Numbered from the stretch's first letter, positions 7,864 through 17,441 are shown. The stretch: DNA of 64,000 nt from Halarcobacter sp. (GCF_963676935.1 NZ_OY781470.1:806001-870000); one strand, 5' to 3'. Program-made: numbers and translations. The notes: generated by a model from the letters alone, not told the origin.

Positions 7864-9111
7864 ATGAAAAGAGATATAATCATAATTGGTGGGGGGATTG
7901 TTGGTTTATGCAGTGCTTATTTTTTACAAAAAAGTGGACGTAAAGTAACTATTATAGATGAAAATGATATTACAGACTCTACATCATTTGGAAATGCAGG
8001 TCTTTTATCAGCATTTGATAAATCTCCTTTAAGTTATCCTGGCGTTGTTTTAAATACTTTAAAATTGATGTTAAGAGGTCAATCTCCTGCAATTATACAT
8101 CCATCTTTCGATATAAAAGTATATAAATGGTTAATTAATTTTATGCTAAATGCAAATGAAAAGCGTACAAAAAAGACTATGATGCTTTTTGAAAAATATG
8201 GAGAAATATCTTTAAATTTATATGAAAAAATGGTAAATAAAGATAAGTTAGATTTTGATTTTCATAGAGATGGTATGTTATCAGTTTTTACTGAAGATAA
8301 AAGTTACAATGAAAGATTAAAAAAATATGATTATATAGATGAAGAAAGATTTAAAATCTTAGATAAAAGTGAATTAAAAGAGTATTTGCCAAGTGCTAAT
8401 AGTGATAAAATAAAAGGTGCTATTTTATTTAAAAAGAATGCAAGGTTTGACCCAGGGTTAACTATGATAGAGTTAAAAAGACATCTTATAGAATCTGGAG
8501 TGGAATTTATTTTAAATGAAAAAATTGAAAGTATTAGAGTAGAAGCAAAAGAGGTAAAGCATCTTGTATCTTCAAAAAACAATTTTTATGAAGCAGAACA
8601 TTATATTATGTCTACAGGTTATCAAACTATTTTAGCTAGTAAATGTAATAAAGATTTGATGATGACACCTGCAAAAGGTTATAGTATAACTTTTGAAATG
8701 GATAAAGAGTTTACTCCAAAAGTATCTACAATATTTAATGATTTATTTGTAGTAATGACACCAAGAAGAAATAATGTAAGATTTACTTCAAAATTAGAAA
8801 TTGGTAGTGATGATACAAGTGTAGTACAAAAACAAATAGAGAGTATAAAAAAGAACTTTTTTGAATACAATGAAAAATTTGAAATGAGAAATGAAAAATA
8901 TTGGACAGGTTTTAGACCACTAACACCAAATGATATTCCATTAATTGGTAGAGATGAGGATATAAATAACTTAACGTATGCCATGGGATTAGGTTGGTTA
9001 GGTATGACTTTTGGACCAGCTGTTGGTACTATTATAAATGATCTAGTAGTAAATGATAAGAAAAATGCACAAAGCGATGATATTTTAATGTTCTCTGGTT
9101 TTTATCAATAA
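7864..9111 (+). CDS. dadA: D-amino-acid dehydrogenase (DadA-like FAD oxidoreductase)
   Basis: A 415-residue FAD-dependent oxidoreductase of the DAO fold. The dinucleotide motif GGGIVG is at residues 9-14. Further marks are STSFGNAG-like TDSTSFGNAGLLS (FAD pocket), and the C-terminal TGFRPLTPNDIPLIGR and GLGWLGMTFGPAVG that are typical of DadA. The enzyme oxidises D-amino acids such as D-alanine to 2-oxo acids and passes electrons to the respiratory chain, with an imino acid as intermediate. The start has a good site (AAAAGGATACCTT before ATG). The last codons form half of a perfect terminator hairpin shared with the convergent gene. The exact amino acid is not known. Confidence 0.88.
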   Translation: MKRDIIIIGGGIVGLCSAYFLQKSGRKVTIIDENDITDSTSFGNAGLLSAFDKSPLSYPGVVLNTLKLMLRGQSPAIIHPSFDIKVYKWLINFMLNANEKRTKKTMMLFEKYGEISLNLYEKMVNKDKLDFDFHRDGMLSVFTEDKSYNERLKKYDYIDEERFKILDKSELKEYLPSANSDKIKGAILFKKNARFDPGLTMIELKRHLIESGVEFILNEKIESIRVEAKEVKHLVSSKNNFYEAEHYIMSTGYQTILASKCNKDLMMTPAKGYSITFEMDKEFTPKVSTIFNDLFVVMTPRRNNVRFTSKLEIGSDDTSVVQKQIESIKKNFFEYNEKFEMRNEKYWTGFRPLTPNDIPLIGRDEDINNLTYAMGLGWLGMTFGPAVGTIINDLVVNDKKNAQSDDILMFSGFYQ

Positions 9112-9124
9112 GATAAAAACCAGA
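9094..9124. terminator. Bidirectional terminator between convergent genes
   Basis: A perfect 13-bp stem TCTGGTTTTTATC (9094-9106) / GATAAAAACCAGA (9112-9124) with a 5-base loop. It contains the dadA stop codon and abuts the stop of the convergent gene at 9125. A/T runs inside and after the stem allow function in both directions. Confidence 0.75.
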
Positions 9125-9448
9125 TTACTTTAATCCCATTTCTTCTACATCAAAACCTTCAAAACTATTGATTTGTAAGTTTTCAGCTATATTTTCAAAC
9201 TCTTTACATCTATCATATAAAGTATCTTTAGTATGAATATTTATCTCTTCAACACACAAATAATATGTTTTATTTTCATAACATATTTCAAGTGTTGAAT
9301 AACCATCATAATCTAAAATTTCTTTAGCTTTTCGTAAAACTTTACTATCACTATTACTAAAATAAAATCCCCAGCTTAATCTACTGTTAAGATTTATGTC
9401 GTACTCTTTTGCTGTTTTATTAAAGAATTCTTCTATACTTTTTTTCAT
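9125..9448 (-). CDS. Hypothetical protein, possibly RraB-like
   Basis: A 107-residue soluble protein. The pattern (LSWGFYFSNSDSKVLRKAKEIL, then DGYSTLEI, YYLCVEE, and a C-terminal helix YDRCKEFENIAENL) loosely recalls the RraB family of ribonuclease E inhibitors, but the match is from memory and weak. Campylobacterota do not rely on a classic RNase E, so the function would differ. It is convergent with dadA and probably monocistronic. Confidence 0.55.
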   Translation of the reverse strand: MKKSIEEFFNKTAKEYDINLNSRLSWGFYFSNSDSKVLRKAKEILDYDGYSTLEICYENKTYYLCVEEINIHTKDTLYDRCKEFENIAENLQINSFEGFDVEEMGLK

Positions 9449-9528
9449 ATGAAAATTTTATATCTAAAAATTAAATTTTAGGTAAAAAATATAAGTATAT
9501 TTAATAATTTACAGACTTTATTACGAAA

Positions 9529-9549
9529 ATTGTGACAATAATTGTGACA
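9529..9549. promoter_or_regulatory. Tandem ATTGTGACA repeat
   Basis: ATTGTGACA occurs at 9529-9537 and again at 9541-9549, a 12-bp period. It lies about 80-100 bp upstream of the hypothetical gene that starts at 9448. It may be a regulator site; nothing else supports this. Confidence 0.25.
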
Positions 9550-9559
9550 TTTAAGTAAA

Positions 9560-10843
9560 TTAAGATTTATTTAAGATAAAATTGGCGGCTTTGATACCTG
9601 ATGCCCAAGCTGCAGTTATACCTCTACTTGTTCCAGCTCCATCACCAATAATATAGTATCCCTCTTTGACCATAAAATGTTTATTTAAAAACTGTGGTTT
9701 ATTTGAATATGTTTTTATCTCTGGATAATAAAGTATTGTTGAGGGGTGTAAAATACCTGGAACAATGGAGTCAAGTTTTTTTAGCGCACTCCAAATATCT
9801 CTTAAAATTTTTGCTGGCATACTTAAACTTAAATCACCTGCTACAGCATTTGATAATGTTGGTTTAAAATCATATAAATCATCATTAAAAGTTTCTTTTT
9901 TACTTCTTTGACCTAGTCTAAAATCACCTACTCTTTGCATAATAACAGAACCACCACTTAGTTGCATGACCATTTCACCAAGTATTTTCCCAAATTGTTG
10001 ACCACTTACTACAGGTTCCGTTAATTTAATAGTTTTTAACATAGCAAAATTTACAAGATTATTAGGTTTTTTATCTCTAGACATCGAGTGTCCATTTACA
10101 GAATAATAGCCTTTATATTTTTCTCTTACAATATGAGCGCAACCTGAGTTTGTACAAAATGTTCTTACTTTATTTGGAAAAAGTATTTTAGGGTCATAAT
10201 ACTCTTTGACAATAGGATAGTTTTCTTCTCTAGTTTCAACTCTTATCCCAATATCTACAATATTATCACTATAACCTACACCTAATTTATCCATTTGTTC
10301 TTGCATCCAGTCATAATCTGCACGACCAGGTCCCAAAATGATATTTTCAAATTCTATTTTAAAATCATTACTTAGGGTCAATTCTTTTTTATTTGCAGCA
10401 AGTTCTTTCACTTCAGTTTCAAGTGCTACTGTTACATTTAAATCTCTTAACTGATCAATTAATCCCTTTATCAAAGTAGATGATTTATCTGTACCAACAT
10501 GTGCTTGGTCTATTGCTAAAATATTTACATCCAGTTTTTGTGCTCTTTGAACATATTTCTCAATATTTAATCTTGTTTCCATTTTAGGTTTTAAATGATT
10601 TGCAACTTCAACTAATAGTTTTTGTGCTTCATCTTTTTCCCAATGTTCTAAAGGAAATCCAACTGGGTATGTATAGTTCTGTTTACAGTCATTTCTTAAA
10701 CCTCCAGAACTAATTTTTTTCTTTTCTATAAGTAGAATACTTTTATTTGAATTTTCTGCCAGTTTAAAAGCTGCACCTAGACCTGAAGGCCCAGACCCTA
10801 CAATAATTACATCGTAATAAGAGTTTAATTTAATATTTTTCAT
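9560..10843 (-). CDS. FAD-dependent dehydrogenase, COG2509 type
   Basis: A 427-residue flavoprotein. The FAD-binding motif VGSGPSG is at residues 15-21, followed by a Glu (LLIEK) for ribose binding. The C-terminal IIGDGAGTSRGITAAWASG closes the FAD site. The arrangement, with DVNILAIDQAHVGTDK in the middle and FCTNSGCAH later, matches the uncharacterised FAD dehydrogenases of COG2509. The physiological substrate of this family is not known to me. It is monocistronic on the minus strand, with its promoter in the AT-rich gap before the CPBP gene. Confidence 0.85.
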   Translation of the reverse strand: MKNIKLNSYYDVIIVGSGPSGLGAAFKLAENSNKSILLIEKKKISSGGLRNDCKQNYTYPVGFPLEHWEKDEAQKLLVEVANHLKPKMETRLNIEKYVQRAQKLDVNILAIDQAHVGTDKSSTLIKGLIDQLRDLNVTVALETEVKELAANKKELTLSNDFKIEFENIILGPGRADYDWMQEQMDKLGVGYSDNIVDIGIRVETREENYPIVKEYYDPKILFPNKVRTFCTNSGCAHIVREKYKGYYSVNGHSMSRDKKPNNLVNFAMLKTIKLTEPVVSGQQFGKILGEMVMQLSGGSVIMQRVGDFRLGQRSKKETFNDDLYDFKPTLSNAVAGDLSLSMPAKILRDIWSALKKLDSIVPGILHPSTILYYPEIKTYSNKPQFLNKHFMVKEGYYIIGDGAGTSRGITAAWASGIKAANFILNKS

Positions 10844-10965
10844 AAATTAATTATATCTAAACTAAAAAATTAAATACAGAAAAATATTAAAATATTTAAA
10901 ATATATTACCAATATGTAATCAAACTTAGATATAATAAAAATGATTATTTAAATATATTATTAAA

Positions 10966-11601
10966 GTGAAAATTATGCTTAGTATCTCTTATTATAAATT
11001 TTTTGAATTTTTGTTTATTTTTATTTGTTTGCCATTGCTGTTTTTTTATAAAATATTACCACCTTTTTTTATAATACCAATATTATGGATATTAACTTTT
11101 TACATTATATATATAACTAGTGTAGGCAGTAGTAAAGTTATTTTTGACAAAATTGAAAAATCTGATTTATATTATGTATTAAAAAGATTCTTCTATTTTG
11201 CTTGTTTTTTATTTATCTTTACATATATATTTTATGAAGACAGATTATTTAATTTTATATTAGAAAAACCAAAAGTTTTTATCTTTGTATTGTTTTTATA
11301 TCCAATATTATCTGTTATACCTCAAGAGTTGATTTTTAGAAAGTTTTTTCTTTTTAGATATAAATTGATTTTTAGAAAAGAAGCATTGATTATATTAAAT
11401 GCTTTGGTATTTTCTTTTATACATATAATATTTCAAAATTATATTGCAGTACTATTTAGTTTAGTTGGTGGATATATTTTTATGAAAACATACATAGAGA
11501 GTAAATCTTTTACTCTTGTATGTATTGAACATAGTTTATATGGAAATTTTATTTTTACAGTTGGTTTAGGTGAGTTTTTTTATCATGGAAATATAACTTA
11601 A
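10966..11601 (+). CDS. CPBP family intramembrane metalloprotease-like protein
   Basis: A 211-residue protein with about six hydrophobic segments. Three CPBP/Rce1-type motifs are visible: QELIFR (120-125), where the family usually has EExxxR, FSFIH (149-153), and EHSLYGN (188-194). CPBP proteins are membrane proteases or scaffolds, some linked to bacteriocin immunity. The first Glu of motif 1 is Gln here, a change seen in other bacterial members, and activity is uncertain. The start is the GTG at 10966; ATG at 10975 is an alternative and neither has a strong ribosome site. Its 3' end overlaps the convergent gene by four bases. Confidence 0.75.
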   Translation: MKIMLSISYYKFFEFLFIFICLPLLFFYKILPPFFIIPILWILTFYIIYITSVGSSKVIFDKIEKSDLYYVLKRFFYFACFLFIFTYIFYEDRLFNFILEKPKVFIFVLFLYPILSVIPQELIFRKFFLFRYKLIFRKEALIILNALVFSFIHIIFQNYIAVLFSLVGGYIFMKTYIESKSFTLVCIEHSLYGNFIFTVGLGEFFYHGNIT

Positions 11602-12011
11602 AAGACAAAAGCTATTTCTGTTATATTTATATTAAAAACTTGAACTTTTACACCTTCAGAATCTAAGATTGAATAATTGATAAAATATGAAGAGGGATCA
11701 TCGATCTCCATATTTTGAGCCACAAACTTTATATACTTTTTATAGTTAATGACTGAATATATAAATTTAACTTTTTTCTCAAACTTCTTATCATCTATAT
11801 ATAAGGTATAAATTTGCTTATCTTTTTCTCTATCATATTTATCTAAAAAATTCTTTTTATATAGTTGTTCAGGAATATCAGAATCATAATCACTGCTGTC
11901 ATATAAATAGTAATCATCAGCAAGCAGTTCTTCTAAGTTTTCACTAATCTCAAAATAGTTGTATTTTTTATAGTTGTTTTTATCTTCAATTAGATGTTGT
12001 TTTCTTATCAT
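11598..12011 (-). CDS. Hypothetical acidic protein
   Basis: A 137-residue soluble protein, rich in Asp, Tyr and Lys, with the cluster YYLYDSSDYDSD near residue 55. There is no signal peptide or membrane segment, and I do not recognise a family. A ribosome site AGGAGAAATT precedes the ATG. It is divergent from the S10 operon promoter and ends four bases inside the convergent CPBP gene. Confidence 0.6.
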   Translation of the reverse strand: MIRKQHLIEDKNNYKKYNYFEISENLEELLADDYYLYDSSDYDSDIPEQLYKKNFLDKYDREKDKQIYTLYIDDKKFEKKVKFIYSVINYKKYIKFVAQNMEIDDPSSYFINYSILDSEGVKVQVFNINITEIAFVF

Positions 12012-12098
12012 AATTTCTCCTAAAAATTTACTTTATATAATTTTCTCTTTAAAATATATAAAACTAGAATTCTTGTGTTTACCTTAAAATGTTTCATA

Positions 12099-12129
12099 AA
12101 ACTATATAGTTTTCCTTTAAAAAAGGAAA
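12099..12129. promoter_or_regulatory. Palindrome and hairpin upstream of the S10 promoter
   Basis: AAACTATATAGTTT (12099-12112) is a perfect 14-bp palindrome. It overlaps a second stem, TTTCCTTT (12111-12118) / AAAGGAAA (12122-12129). Both lie between the divergent hypothetical gene and the S10 promoter. It could be an operator or a boundary element; the role is unknown. Confidence 0.3.
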
Positions 12130-12166
12130 GAAAAAAGAGAATTTATACATAGAAGTACCATAACTA

Positions 12167-12195
12167 TTGACATTTAATAAAAATTTTATTATAAT
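12167..12195 (+). promoter_or_regulatory. Sigma-70 promoter of the S10-spc operon
   Basis: TTGACA (12167-12172) and TATAAT (12190-12195) both match the consensus exactly, with a 17-base spacer. Transcription should start near 12202, about 60 bases before rpsJ. A full-consensus -35 box is unusual in this group, where -35 boxes are weak, and fits the need for strong ribosomal expression. Confidence 0.85.
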
Positions 12196-12201
12196 ACGCG
12201 C

Positions 12202-12242
12202 CCACTAAAAGTGGTTAGAGTGCTTTTTATGGTACGTCTAAC
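12202..12242 (+). promoter_or_regulatory. S10 operon leader hairpins
   Basis: Just after the expected start site, CCAC/GTGG (12202-12205/12211-12214) can form a small hairpin. GTTAGA (12214-12219) pairs with TCTAAC (12237-12242), extended by GTGC/GTAC with one bulge. In E. coli the S10 leader is bound by L4; no such data exist here that I know of, so autoregulation is inference. Confidence 0.35.
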
Positions 12243-12262
12243 GAGTTCTTTAAAGGAAAAAC

Positions 12263-12577
12263 ATGGAAAAAATTAGATTAAAGCTTAAAGCTTACGATCA
12301 TAGAGTTTTAGACAGAAGTGTTGCTTCAATTGTTGAAGCTGTTAAAAGAACTGGTGCTGAGTTGAGAGGTCCTATTCCTCTTCCAACAAAGATCAGAAAA
12401 TATACAGTTCTTAAAGGTCCACACGTAAACAAAGATGCAAGAGAGCAATTTGAGATCAGAGTGCACACAAGAATGATTGATATCATTGCTGCAACTCCTG
12501 ATACAGTAGATTCATTAATGAAACTAGACTTAGCTCCTGAAGTTGATGTTGAAGTTAGATCAATGGGTCAAGAGTAA
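12263..12577 (+). CDS. rpsJ: 30S ribosomal protein S10
   Basis: First gene of the ribosomal operon, 104 residues. The sequence [20 protein letters not shown] and the [18 protein letters not shown] and [11 protein letters not shown] segments are those of S10, which sits in the 30S head and, as NusE, also joins antitermination complexes. AAAGGAAAAAC precedes the ATG. A run of 23 genes on the same strand follows, with gaps mostly under 20 bp, so this promoter probably serves them all. Confidence 0.98.
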   Translation: MEKIRLKLKAYDHRVLDRSVASIVEAVKRTGAELRGPIPLPTKIRKYTVLKGPHVNKDAREQFEIRVHTRMIDIIAATPDTVDSLMKLDLAPEVDVEVRSMGQE

Positions 12578-12594
12578 TAAAGAAAGGGTAATAA

Positions 12595-13170
12595 ATGGAA
12601 TTTATCGTAGAAAAAATCGGTATGAGTAGAACTGTTTCAGTTCCTGCAACACCAGTTACACTTTTAAAAGTTCTTGATACAAAAGTATGTGATGTAGCTG
12701 ATGGTGTAGCACTTGTTTCGTATGCTTCAGGGAAGAAATTCAATAAAGCAATCGAAGGTCAACAAAAAAAATATGGTTTAAGCAAAGAGTTTAACAGATT
12801 TGCAACATTAAATGTAGCAAATACTGAAGCTGGTGATTTAGATGTATCTGTATTAGCTGAAGCTGCTGTTTTAAAAACAACTTTTAAAACAAAAGGTAGA
12901 GGTTTTCAAGGTGGAGTTAAAAGATGGAACTTCGCTGGTGGTAGAGCATCACACGGACACAGAATGGGTAGAAGAACAGGTTCTATTGGTAACTGTGAAT
13001 GGCCAGGTAGAGTTATGCCAGGTAAAAAAATGCCAGGACAATACGGAAATACAAATGTAACTGTTAAAAATGATATTGTTTCATTTGACGCAGAAACAGG
13101 TATATTAGTTGTAAAAGGTTCAGTTTCTGGATCAAATGGTAGATTAGGAAAAGTAAGGATTGCTAAATGA
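12595..13170 (+). CDS. rplC: 50S ribosomal protein L3
   Basis: 191 residues. L3 folds near the peptidyl-transferase centre and is one of the first proteins in 50S assembly. The conserved central stretch [13 protein letters not shown] and the loop [12 protein letters not shown] are visible; the Gln in the latter is the residue methylated by PrmB in E. coli. Its stop overlaps the rplD start (TAAATGAG arrangement), which suggests coupled translation. Length is slightly below the E. coli protein. Confidence 0.97.
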   Translation: MEFIVEKIGMSRTVSVPATPVTLLKVLDTKVCDVADGVALVSYASGKKFNKAIEGQQKKYGLSKEFNRFATLNVANTEAGDLDVSVLAEAAVLKTTFKTKGRGFQGGVKRWNFAGGRASHGHRMGRRTGSIGNCEWPGRVMPGKKMPGQYGNTNVTVKNDIVSFDAETGILVVKGSVSGSNGRLGKVRIAK

Positions 13171-13757
13171 GTAACGCAGTAGCAGTAAAAACAAACGAGT
13201 TACCAGAGTCTTTCAAAGACATTAACTCACACAATTTATATCTTTATGTTAAATCTTACTTAGCTGCTCAAAGAGCAAACACTGCTAGAGTAAAAAACAG
13301 ATCTGAAGTAAGCGGTGGTGGTAAAAAACCAAAAGCTCAAAAAGGTTCTGGTGGTGCTAGATGGGGTTCTAAAAGATCACCATTATTTGTTGGTGGTGGA
13401 CAAGTTTTCGGACCAACAAAAAGAAACTACAATCAAAAAATCAATAAAAAGCAAAAAGCTTTAGCATTAAGTTATGCTATCAACGCTCAAGCTGAAAATG
13501 GTTCTTTATTTGTAGCTGATTCAATTAAAGTTGAGTCTGGTAAAACTAAAGATGCGGTTTCAATTATTAATGGATTAAACCAAAGAGATACTCTTGTAAT
13601 TGTTGATACAATTGAAGAGAAAACATACTTAGCGTTTAGAAACATTAAAAATTGTTATATGATTGAGAAACAAGAAGTAAATGCTTACATTGTTGCAGCA
13701 TATCACTCAGTACTAGTTGAAAAATCAGTACTTGAATCATTAACAAAAGAGGCGTAA
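13167..13757 (+). CDS. rplD: 50S ribosomal protein L4
   Basis: 196 residues. The long rRNA-binding loop is visible as [20 protein letters not shown] with [14 protein letters not shown] after it. In E. coli, L4 also represses its own operon through the S10 leader; whether that holds here is unknown, although a leader hairpin exists at 12214-12242. The start overlaps the L3 gene by four bases. The C-terminus ([15 protein letters not shown]) is typical. Confidence 0.97.
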   Translation: MSNAVAVKTNELPESFKDINSHNLYLYVKSYLAAQRANTARVKNRSEVSGGGKKPKAQKGSGGARWGSKRSPLFVGGGQVFGPTKRNYNQKINKKQKALALSYAINAQAENGSLFVADSIKVESGKTKDAVSIINGLNQRDTLVIVDTIEEKTYLAFRNIKNCYMIEKQEVNAYIVAAYHSVLVEKSVLESLTKEA

Positions 13758-13758
13758 G

Positions 13759-14040
13759 ATGGCAGATATTACAGATATTAAAGCAATATTATATACAGAA
13801 AAGACAATCGAGCTTCAAGAAAATGGTGTAATCGTTGTTCAAACTAGTCCAAGAATGACTAAAAACGGTTTAAAAGAAGTATTTAAAGAATATTTTGGAG
13901 TTACACCTTCAAAAATCAATTCTTTAAGACAAAGTGGTAAAGTGAAAAGATTTAGAGGAAGACCTGGTAGAAGACCTGACTTCAAAAAATTCTATGTAAC
14001 ATTACCTGAAGGCGCTGAAATAGCGAACCTATCAGCTTAA
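13759..14040 (+). CDS. rplW: 50S ribosomal protein L23
   Basis: 93 residues. L23 lies at the polypeptide exit tunnel and docks trigger factor and SRP. The conserved features are the N-terminal [14 protein letters not shown] and the rRNA-binding segment [20 protein letters not shown]. It starts one base after the L4 stop codon. Confidence 0.97.
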   Translation: MADITDIKAILYTEKTIELQENGVIVVQTSPRMTKNGLKEVFKEYFGVTPSKINSLRQSGKVKRFRGRPGRRPDFKKFYVTLPEGAEIANLSA

Positions 14041-14052
14041 GGAGTATAGAAG

Positions 14053-14880
14053 ATGGCAATTAAAAAATTTAGACCAATAACTCCTGCTAGAAGATTTATG
14101 TCTGTTATGGACACTTCTGATATTACTTCTAAACCAACAGTTAGATCTTTACTTGTAAAAGTTAAAGCAAATGCTGGTAGAAATAATAACGGTAGAATTA
14201 CTTCAAGACACAAAGAAGCAGGTGCTAAAAAATTATATAGAATTATTGATTTCAAAAGAGATAAGTTTGGTGTAGAAGGTACAGTATCAACTATTGAATA
14301 CGATCCATACAGAAATTGTAGAATTTGTTTAGTTACTTATTTAGATGGAGATAAAAGATATATTATTCAACCATCTGGATTAAAAGTTGGAGCAAAAGTT
14401 CAAGCTGCTGAATCAGGACTTGATATTTTACCAGGTAATGCAATGAGACTTCAATCTATTCCTGTAGGTACTATGGTTCATAATGTTGAACTTAAACCTG
14501 GAAAAGGTGCACAATTTGCAAGATCTGCTGGTGCATATGCTCAAATCATGGGTAGAGAAGGTAAATATATTATCTTAAGAATGCCTTCAGGTGAAATGAG
14601 AAAAATTTTAGGTGTTTGTATGGCAACAATTGGTGTTGTTGGAAATGAAGATTTCACAAACATGGTAGTAGGTAAAGCTGGTAGAACTAGACACCTTGGT
14701 ATTAGACCACAAACTAGAGGTTCTGCAATGAACCCAATTGATCACCCGCATGGTGGTGGTGAAGGTAAAACTAACTCAGGAAGACATCCAGTTACTCCTT
14801 GGGGTATGCCAACTAAAGGTTATAAAACTAGAAAGAAAAAAGCTAGTGACAAATTAATCATTTCAAGAAGAAAGAAGTAA
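14053..14880 (+). CDS. rplB: 50S ribosomal protein L2
   Basis: 275 residues, normal length. L2 is needed for subunit association and peptidyl transfer. The C-terminal signature [17 protein letters not shown] contains the conserved His of DHPHGG, followed by [18 protein letters not shown] precedes the ATG. The basic C-terminal tail ([18 protein letters not shown]) is as expected. Confidence 0.98.
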   Translation: MAIKKFRPITPARRFMSVMDTSDITSKPTVRSLLVKVKANAGRNNNGRITSRHKEAGAKKLYRIIDFKRDKFGVEGTVSTIEYDPYRNCRICLVTYLDGDKRYIIQPSGLKVGAKVQAAESGLDILPGNAMRLQSIPVGTMVHNVELKPGKGAQFARSAGAYAQIMGREGKYIILRMPSGEMRKILGVCMATIGVVGNEDFTNMVVGKAGRTRHLGIRPQTRGSAMNPIDHPHGGGEGKTNSGRHPVTPWGMPTKGYKTRKKKASDKLIISRRKK

Positions 14881-14889
14881 GGGTTTAAG

Positions 14890-15165
14890 ATGGCAAGATC
14901 AATAAAAAAAGGTCCATTTGTAGACGCACACTTAATGAAAAAAGTTATCAAAGCTGTTGAAGCTAACGATAAAAAACCAATTAAAACATGGTCAAGAAGA
15001 TCAATGGTTTTACCTGATATGATTGGTTTAACATTTAATGTGCATAATGGTAGAAACTTTGTACCAGTTTTAATTACAGAAAACCACGTTGGTTACAAAT
15101 TAGGTGAATTTGCTCCAACTAGAACATTTAAAGGGCACAAAGGTTCTGTGCAAAGAAAGGTGTAA
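14890..15165 (+). CDS. rpsS: 30S ribosomal protein S19
   Basis: 91 residues. The hallmark N-terminus [15 protein letters not shown] and the C-terminal [15 protein letters not shown] identify S19, which pairs with S13 in the 30S head. The 3' end overlaps the rplV start region (TAATGATG). Confidence 0.98.
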   Translation: MARSIKKGPFVDAHLMKKVIKAVEANDKKPIKTWSRRSMVLPDMIGLTFNVHNGRNFVPVLITENHVGYKLGEFAPTRTFKGHKGSVQRKV

Positions 15166-15167
15166 TG

Positions 15168-15500
15168 ATGGGAAAAGCAGTATTAAAATTTATTAGACTT
15201 TCTCCAACTAAAGCTAGACTTATCGCTAGAGAAGTACAAGGAATGAATGCTGAGTATGCAATTGCATCATTAGAATTTACTCCTAATAAAGCGGCTGGTG
15301 TTATTTCAAAAGTTATCGCTTCAGCTGTAGCAAATGCTGGTTTAGAACCAGAAGACGCAGTTATTACAAGTGCAAGAGTTGATAAAGGTCCTGTACTTAA
15401 AAGATATACACCTAGAGCAAGAGGTAGTGCATCACCAAAACATAAACCAACTGCACACATTATGATTGAAGTAGCGGCTGCTGAAAAAGGAGACAAGTAA
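15168..15500 (+). CDS. rplV: 50S ribosomal protein L22
   Basis: 110 residues. L22 lines the exit tunnel; its beta-hairpin tip corresponds to the [15 protein letters not shown] segment, a site of macrolide-resistance changes in other bacteria. The [15 protein letters not shown] motif is typical. Two ATGs stand in tandem (15165 and 15168); I prefer the second because AAGG is seven bases away from it. Its stop overlaps the rpsC start. Confidence 0.96.
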   Translation: MGKAVLKFIRLSPTKARLIAREVQGMNAEYAIASLEFTPNKAAGVISKVIASAVANAGLEPEDAVITSARVDKGPVLKRYTPRARGSASPKHKPTAHIMIEVAAAEKGDK

Positions 15501-16201
15501 TGGGTCAAAAAGTTAATCCAATAGGTTTAAGATTAGGTATCAATAGAAACTGGGAATCTAGATGGTTTCCTAAATTTTCAAACATGCCTGCTAACGTTGC
15601 TGAAGATGATAAAATCAGAAAATACGTTAAAAAAGAGTTATACTACGCTGGTGTTGCTCAAACAATCGTAGAAAGAACTGCAAAAAAAGTTAGAGTTACA
15701 ATTGTAGCTGCTAGACCTGGTATCATTATTGGTAAAAAAGGTGCAGACGTAGAAAAACTAAAAAACAATCTTTCTGCTTTAGTTGGTAAAGAGATTGCAG
15801 TTAACATTAAAGAAGAGAGAAAACCACAACTTTCTGGTCAACTTTCTGCTGAAAATGTTGCACAACAATTAGAAAGAAGAGTTGCATTTAGAAGAGCTAT
15901 GAAAAGAGTTATGCAAAATGCTCTTAAATCTGGTGCAAAAGGTATCAAAGTTTCTGTTTCTGGTAGACTTGGTGGAGCTGAAATGGCTAGAACTGAGTGG
16001 TACTTAGAGGGTAGAGTTCCTTTACATACTTTAAGAGCTAGAATTGATTATGGTTTTGCAGAAGCTCATACAACTTATGGTTGTATTGGTATTAAAGTTT
16101 GGATCTTCAAAGGTGAGGTACTTGCTAAAGGTATTCCTACTGAAAAAGATACTGCTTCTAAACCGCAAAAAAGAAGACCATCTAAAAGAAGAGGTAAGTA
16201 A
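15500..16201 (+). CDS. rpsC: 30S ribosomal protein S3
   Basis: 233 residues. The N-terminal KH domain shows the RNA-binding GxxG in [14 protein letters not shown]; the C-terminal domain begins near [19 protein letters not shown] and includes [19 protein letters not shown]3 helps unwind mRNA at the entry channel. The end is a basic tail ([11 protein letters not shown]). Translation probably couples with rplV through a one-base stop/start overlap. Confidence 0.98.
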   Translation: MGQKVNPIGLRLGINRNWESRWFPKFSNMPANVAEDDKIRKYVKKELYYAGVAQTIVERTAKKVRVTIVAARPGIIIGKKGADVEKLKNNLSALVGKEIAVNIKEERKPQLSGQLSAENVAQQLERRVAFRRAMKRVMQNALKSGAKGIKVSVSGRLGGAEMARTEWYLEGRVPLHTLRARIDYGFAEAHTTYGCIGIKVWIFKGEVLAKGIPTEKDTASKPQKRRPSKRRGK

Positions 16202-16203
16202 TC

Positions 16204-16629
16204 ATGTTAATGCCTAAAAGAATGAAATATAGAAAATACCAAAAAGGTAGAAACAGAGGTAAAGCGCATAGAGGTAACTCTTTAGCTTACGGTGAATTTG
16301 GTATTAAAGCTTTAGAGCACGGAAGAATTGATTCAAGACAAATCGAAGCTGCCAGAATTGCAATGACAAGAGCAATTAAAAGACAAGGTAAAGTTTGGAT
16401 TATGGTATTCCCAGATAAACCACTTACTGCTAAACCACTTGAAACAAGAATGGGTAAAGGTAAAGGTGCTATCGATAAATGGGTTATGAACATTAAGCCA
16501 GGTAGAGTATGCTTCGAGATGGCAGGTGTTGCTGAAGGATTAGCAAAAGACGCTTTAGCTTTAGCACAACATAAGTTACCATTCAAAACTAAAATTGTAA
16601 GTAGAGAAAGTGAAAATGAATTATTCTGA
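16204..16629 (+). CDS. rplP: 50S ribosomal protein L16
   Basis: 141 residues. The sequence [20 protein letters not shown] is the standard L16 start, and [16 protein letters not shown]-type residues follow. L16 helps place tRNA in the A and P sites. Its last codons overlap the rpmC start by 14 bases, a tight arrangement that favours coupled translation. Confidence 0.98.
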   Translation: MLMPKRMKYRKYQKGRNRGKAHRGNSLAYGEFGIKALEHGRIDSRQIEAARIAMTRAIKRQGKVWIMVFPDKPLTAKPLETRMGKGKGAIDKWVMNIKPGRVCFEMAGVAEGLAKDALALAQHKLPFKTKIVSRESENELF

Positions 16630-16807
16630 TTTAAAAGAGAAAAGCTTACAAGAGCTAAATGAGTTATTAAAAGAGAAAAAGGTGCTTCTTTTTGAATTAA
16701 AAGCTAAGCTAAAAACTATGCAGTTAACTAATACTTCTGAATTAAGAGCGTGCAAAAAAGAGATTGCACAAATTCAAACAGCTATAACTGCTGCAAAAGC
16801 TAACTAA
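16616..16807 (+). CDS. rpmC: 50S ribosomal protein L29
   Basis: 63 residues forming the expected pair of long helices: [17 protein letters not shown] and the C-terminal [16 protein letters not shown]29 sits beside L23 at the tunnel exit. I take the ATG at 16616; a GTG two codons earlier is also possible. Both lie inside the end of rplP. Confidence 0.95.
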   Translation: MNYSDLKEKSLQELNELLKEKKVLLFELKAKLKTMQLTNTSELRACKKEIAQIQTAITAAKAN

Positions 16808-16818
16808 GGATCTAAAGT

Positions 16819-17073
16819 ATGAATACACATAAAAGAGAGATTCAAGGTGTAGTGGTAAAAAAAGCTGGAGATAAAACAGCATCTGTATTAGTTACAAGAT
16901 ATGTTTTACACCCAAAATACCACAAGACTGTAAAGAGATTTAAAAAATACTTAGTTCATGATGAAAGAAACGAATTAAATGAAGGTGACACTGTAATTGC
17001 TGTTGAGTGTAGACCTTTATCAAAAACAAAATCTTTTAGATTGAAAAAAATTGTAGCTACAGGAGTTAAATAA
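16819..17073 (+). CDS. rpsQ: 30S ribosomal protein S17
   Basis: 84 residues with the OB-fold features of S17: [21 protein letters not shown], then the [19 protein letters not shown] segment and the [19 protein letters not shown] motif. It binds 16S rRNA early in 30S assembly. AAGGATCTAAAGT precedes its ATG. Stop and rplN start overlap by one base. Confidence 0.98.
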   Translation: MNTHKREIQGVVVKKAGDKTASVLVTRYVLHPKYHKTVKRFKKYLVHDERNELNEGDTVIAVECRPLSKTKSFRLKKIVATGVK

Positions 17074-17441
17074 TGATTCAAAGTTTTACTAGATTAAATG
17101 TAGCTGATAACACTGGTGCAAAAGAGATCATGTGTATTAAAGTTTTAGGTGGATCTAAAAGAAGATATGCATCTGTTGGTGATATTATTGTAGCTTCTGT
17201 TAAAAAAGCATTACCAACTGGAAAAGTTAAAAAAGGTGCTGTTGTTAAAGCTGTTGTTGTAAGAACACACAAAGAAGTTCAAAGAGAAAACGGATCTTTA
17301 ATTAGATTTGATGACAATGCTGCAGTTATCCTTGATGGTAAAAAAGATCCAATTGGAACAAGAATCTTTGGACCTGTAGCTAGAGAAGTTAGATACGCAG
17401 GTTTCATGAAAATTGTTTCACTTGCTCCGGAGGTACTATAA
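17073..17441 (+). CDS. rplN: 50S ribosomal protein L14
   Basis: 122 residues, the canonical length. The start [20 protein letters not shown] and the internal [13 protein letters not shown] and [16 protein letters not shown] are nearly invariant in L14, which forms an intersubunit bridge and binds L19 and RsfS. One-base overlaps join it to rpsQ and rplX. Confidence 0.98.
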   Translation: MIQSFTRLNVADNTGAKEIMCIKVLGGSKRRYASVGDIIVASVKKALPTGKVKKGAVVKAVVVRTHKEVQRENGSLIRFDDNAAVILDGKKDPIGTRIFGPVAREVRYAGFMKIVSLAPEVL

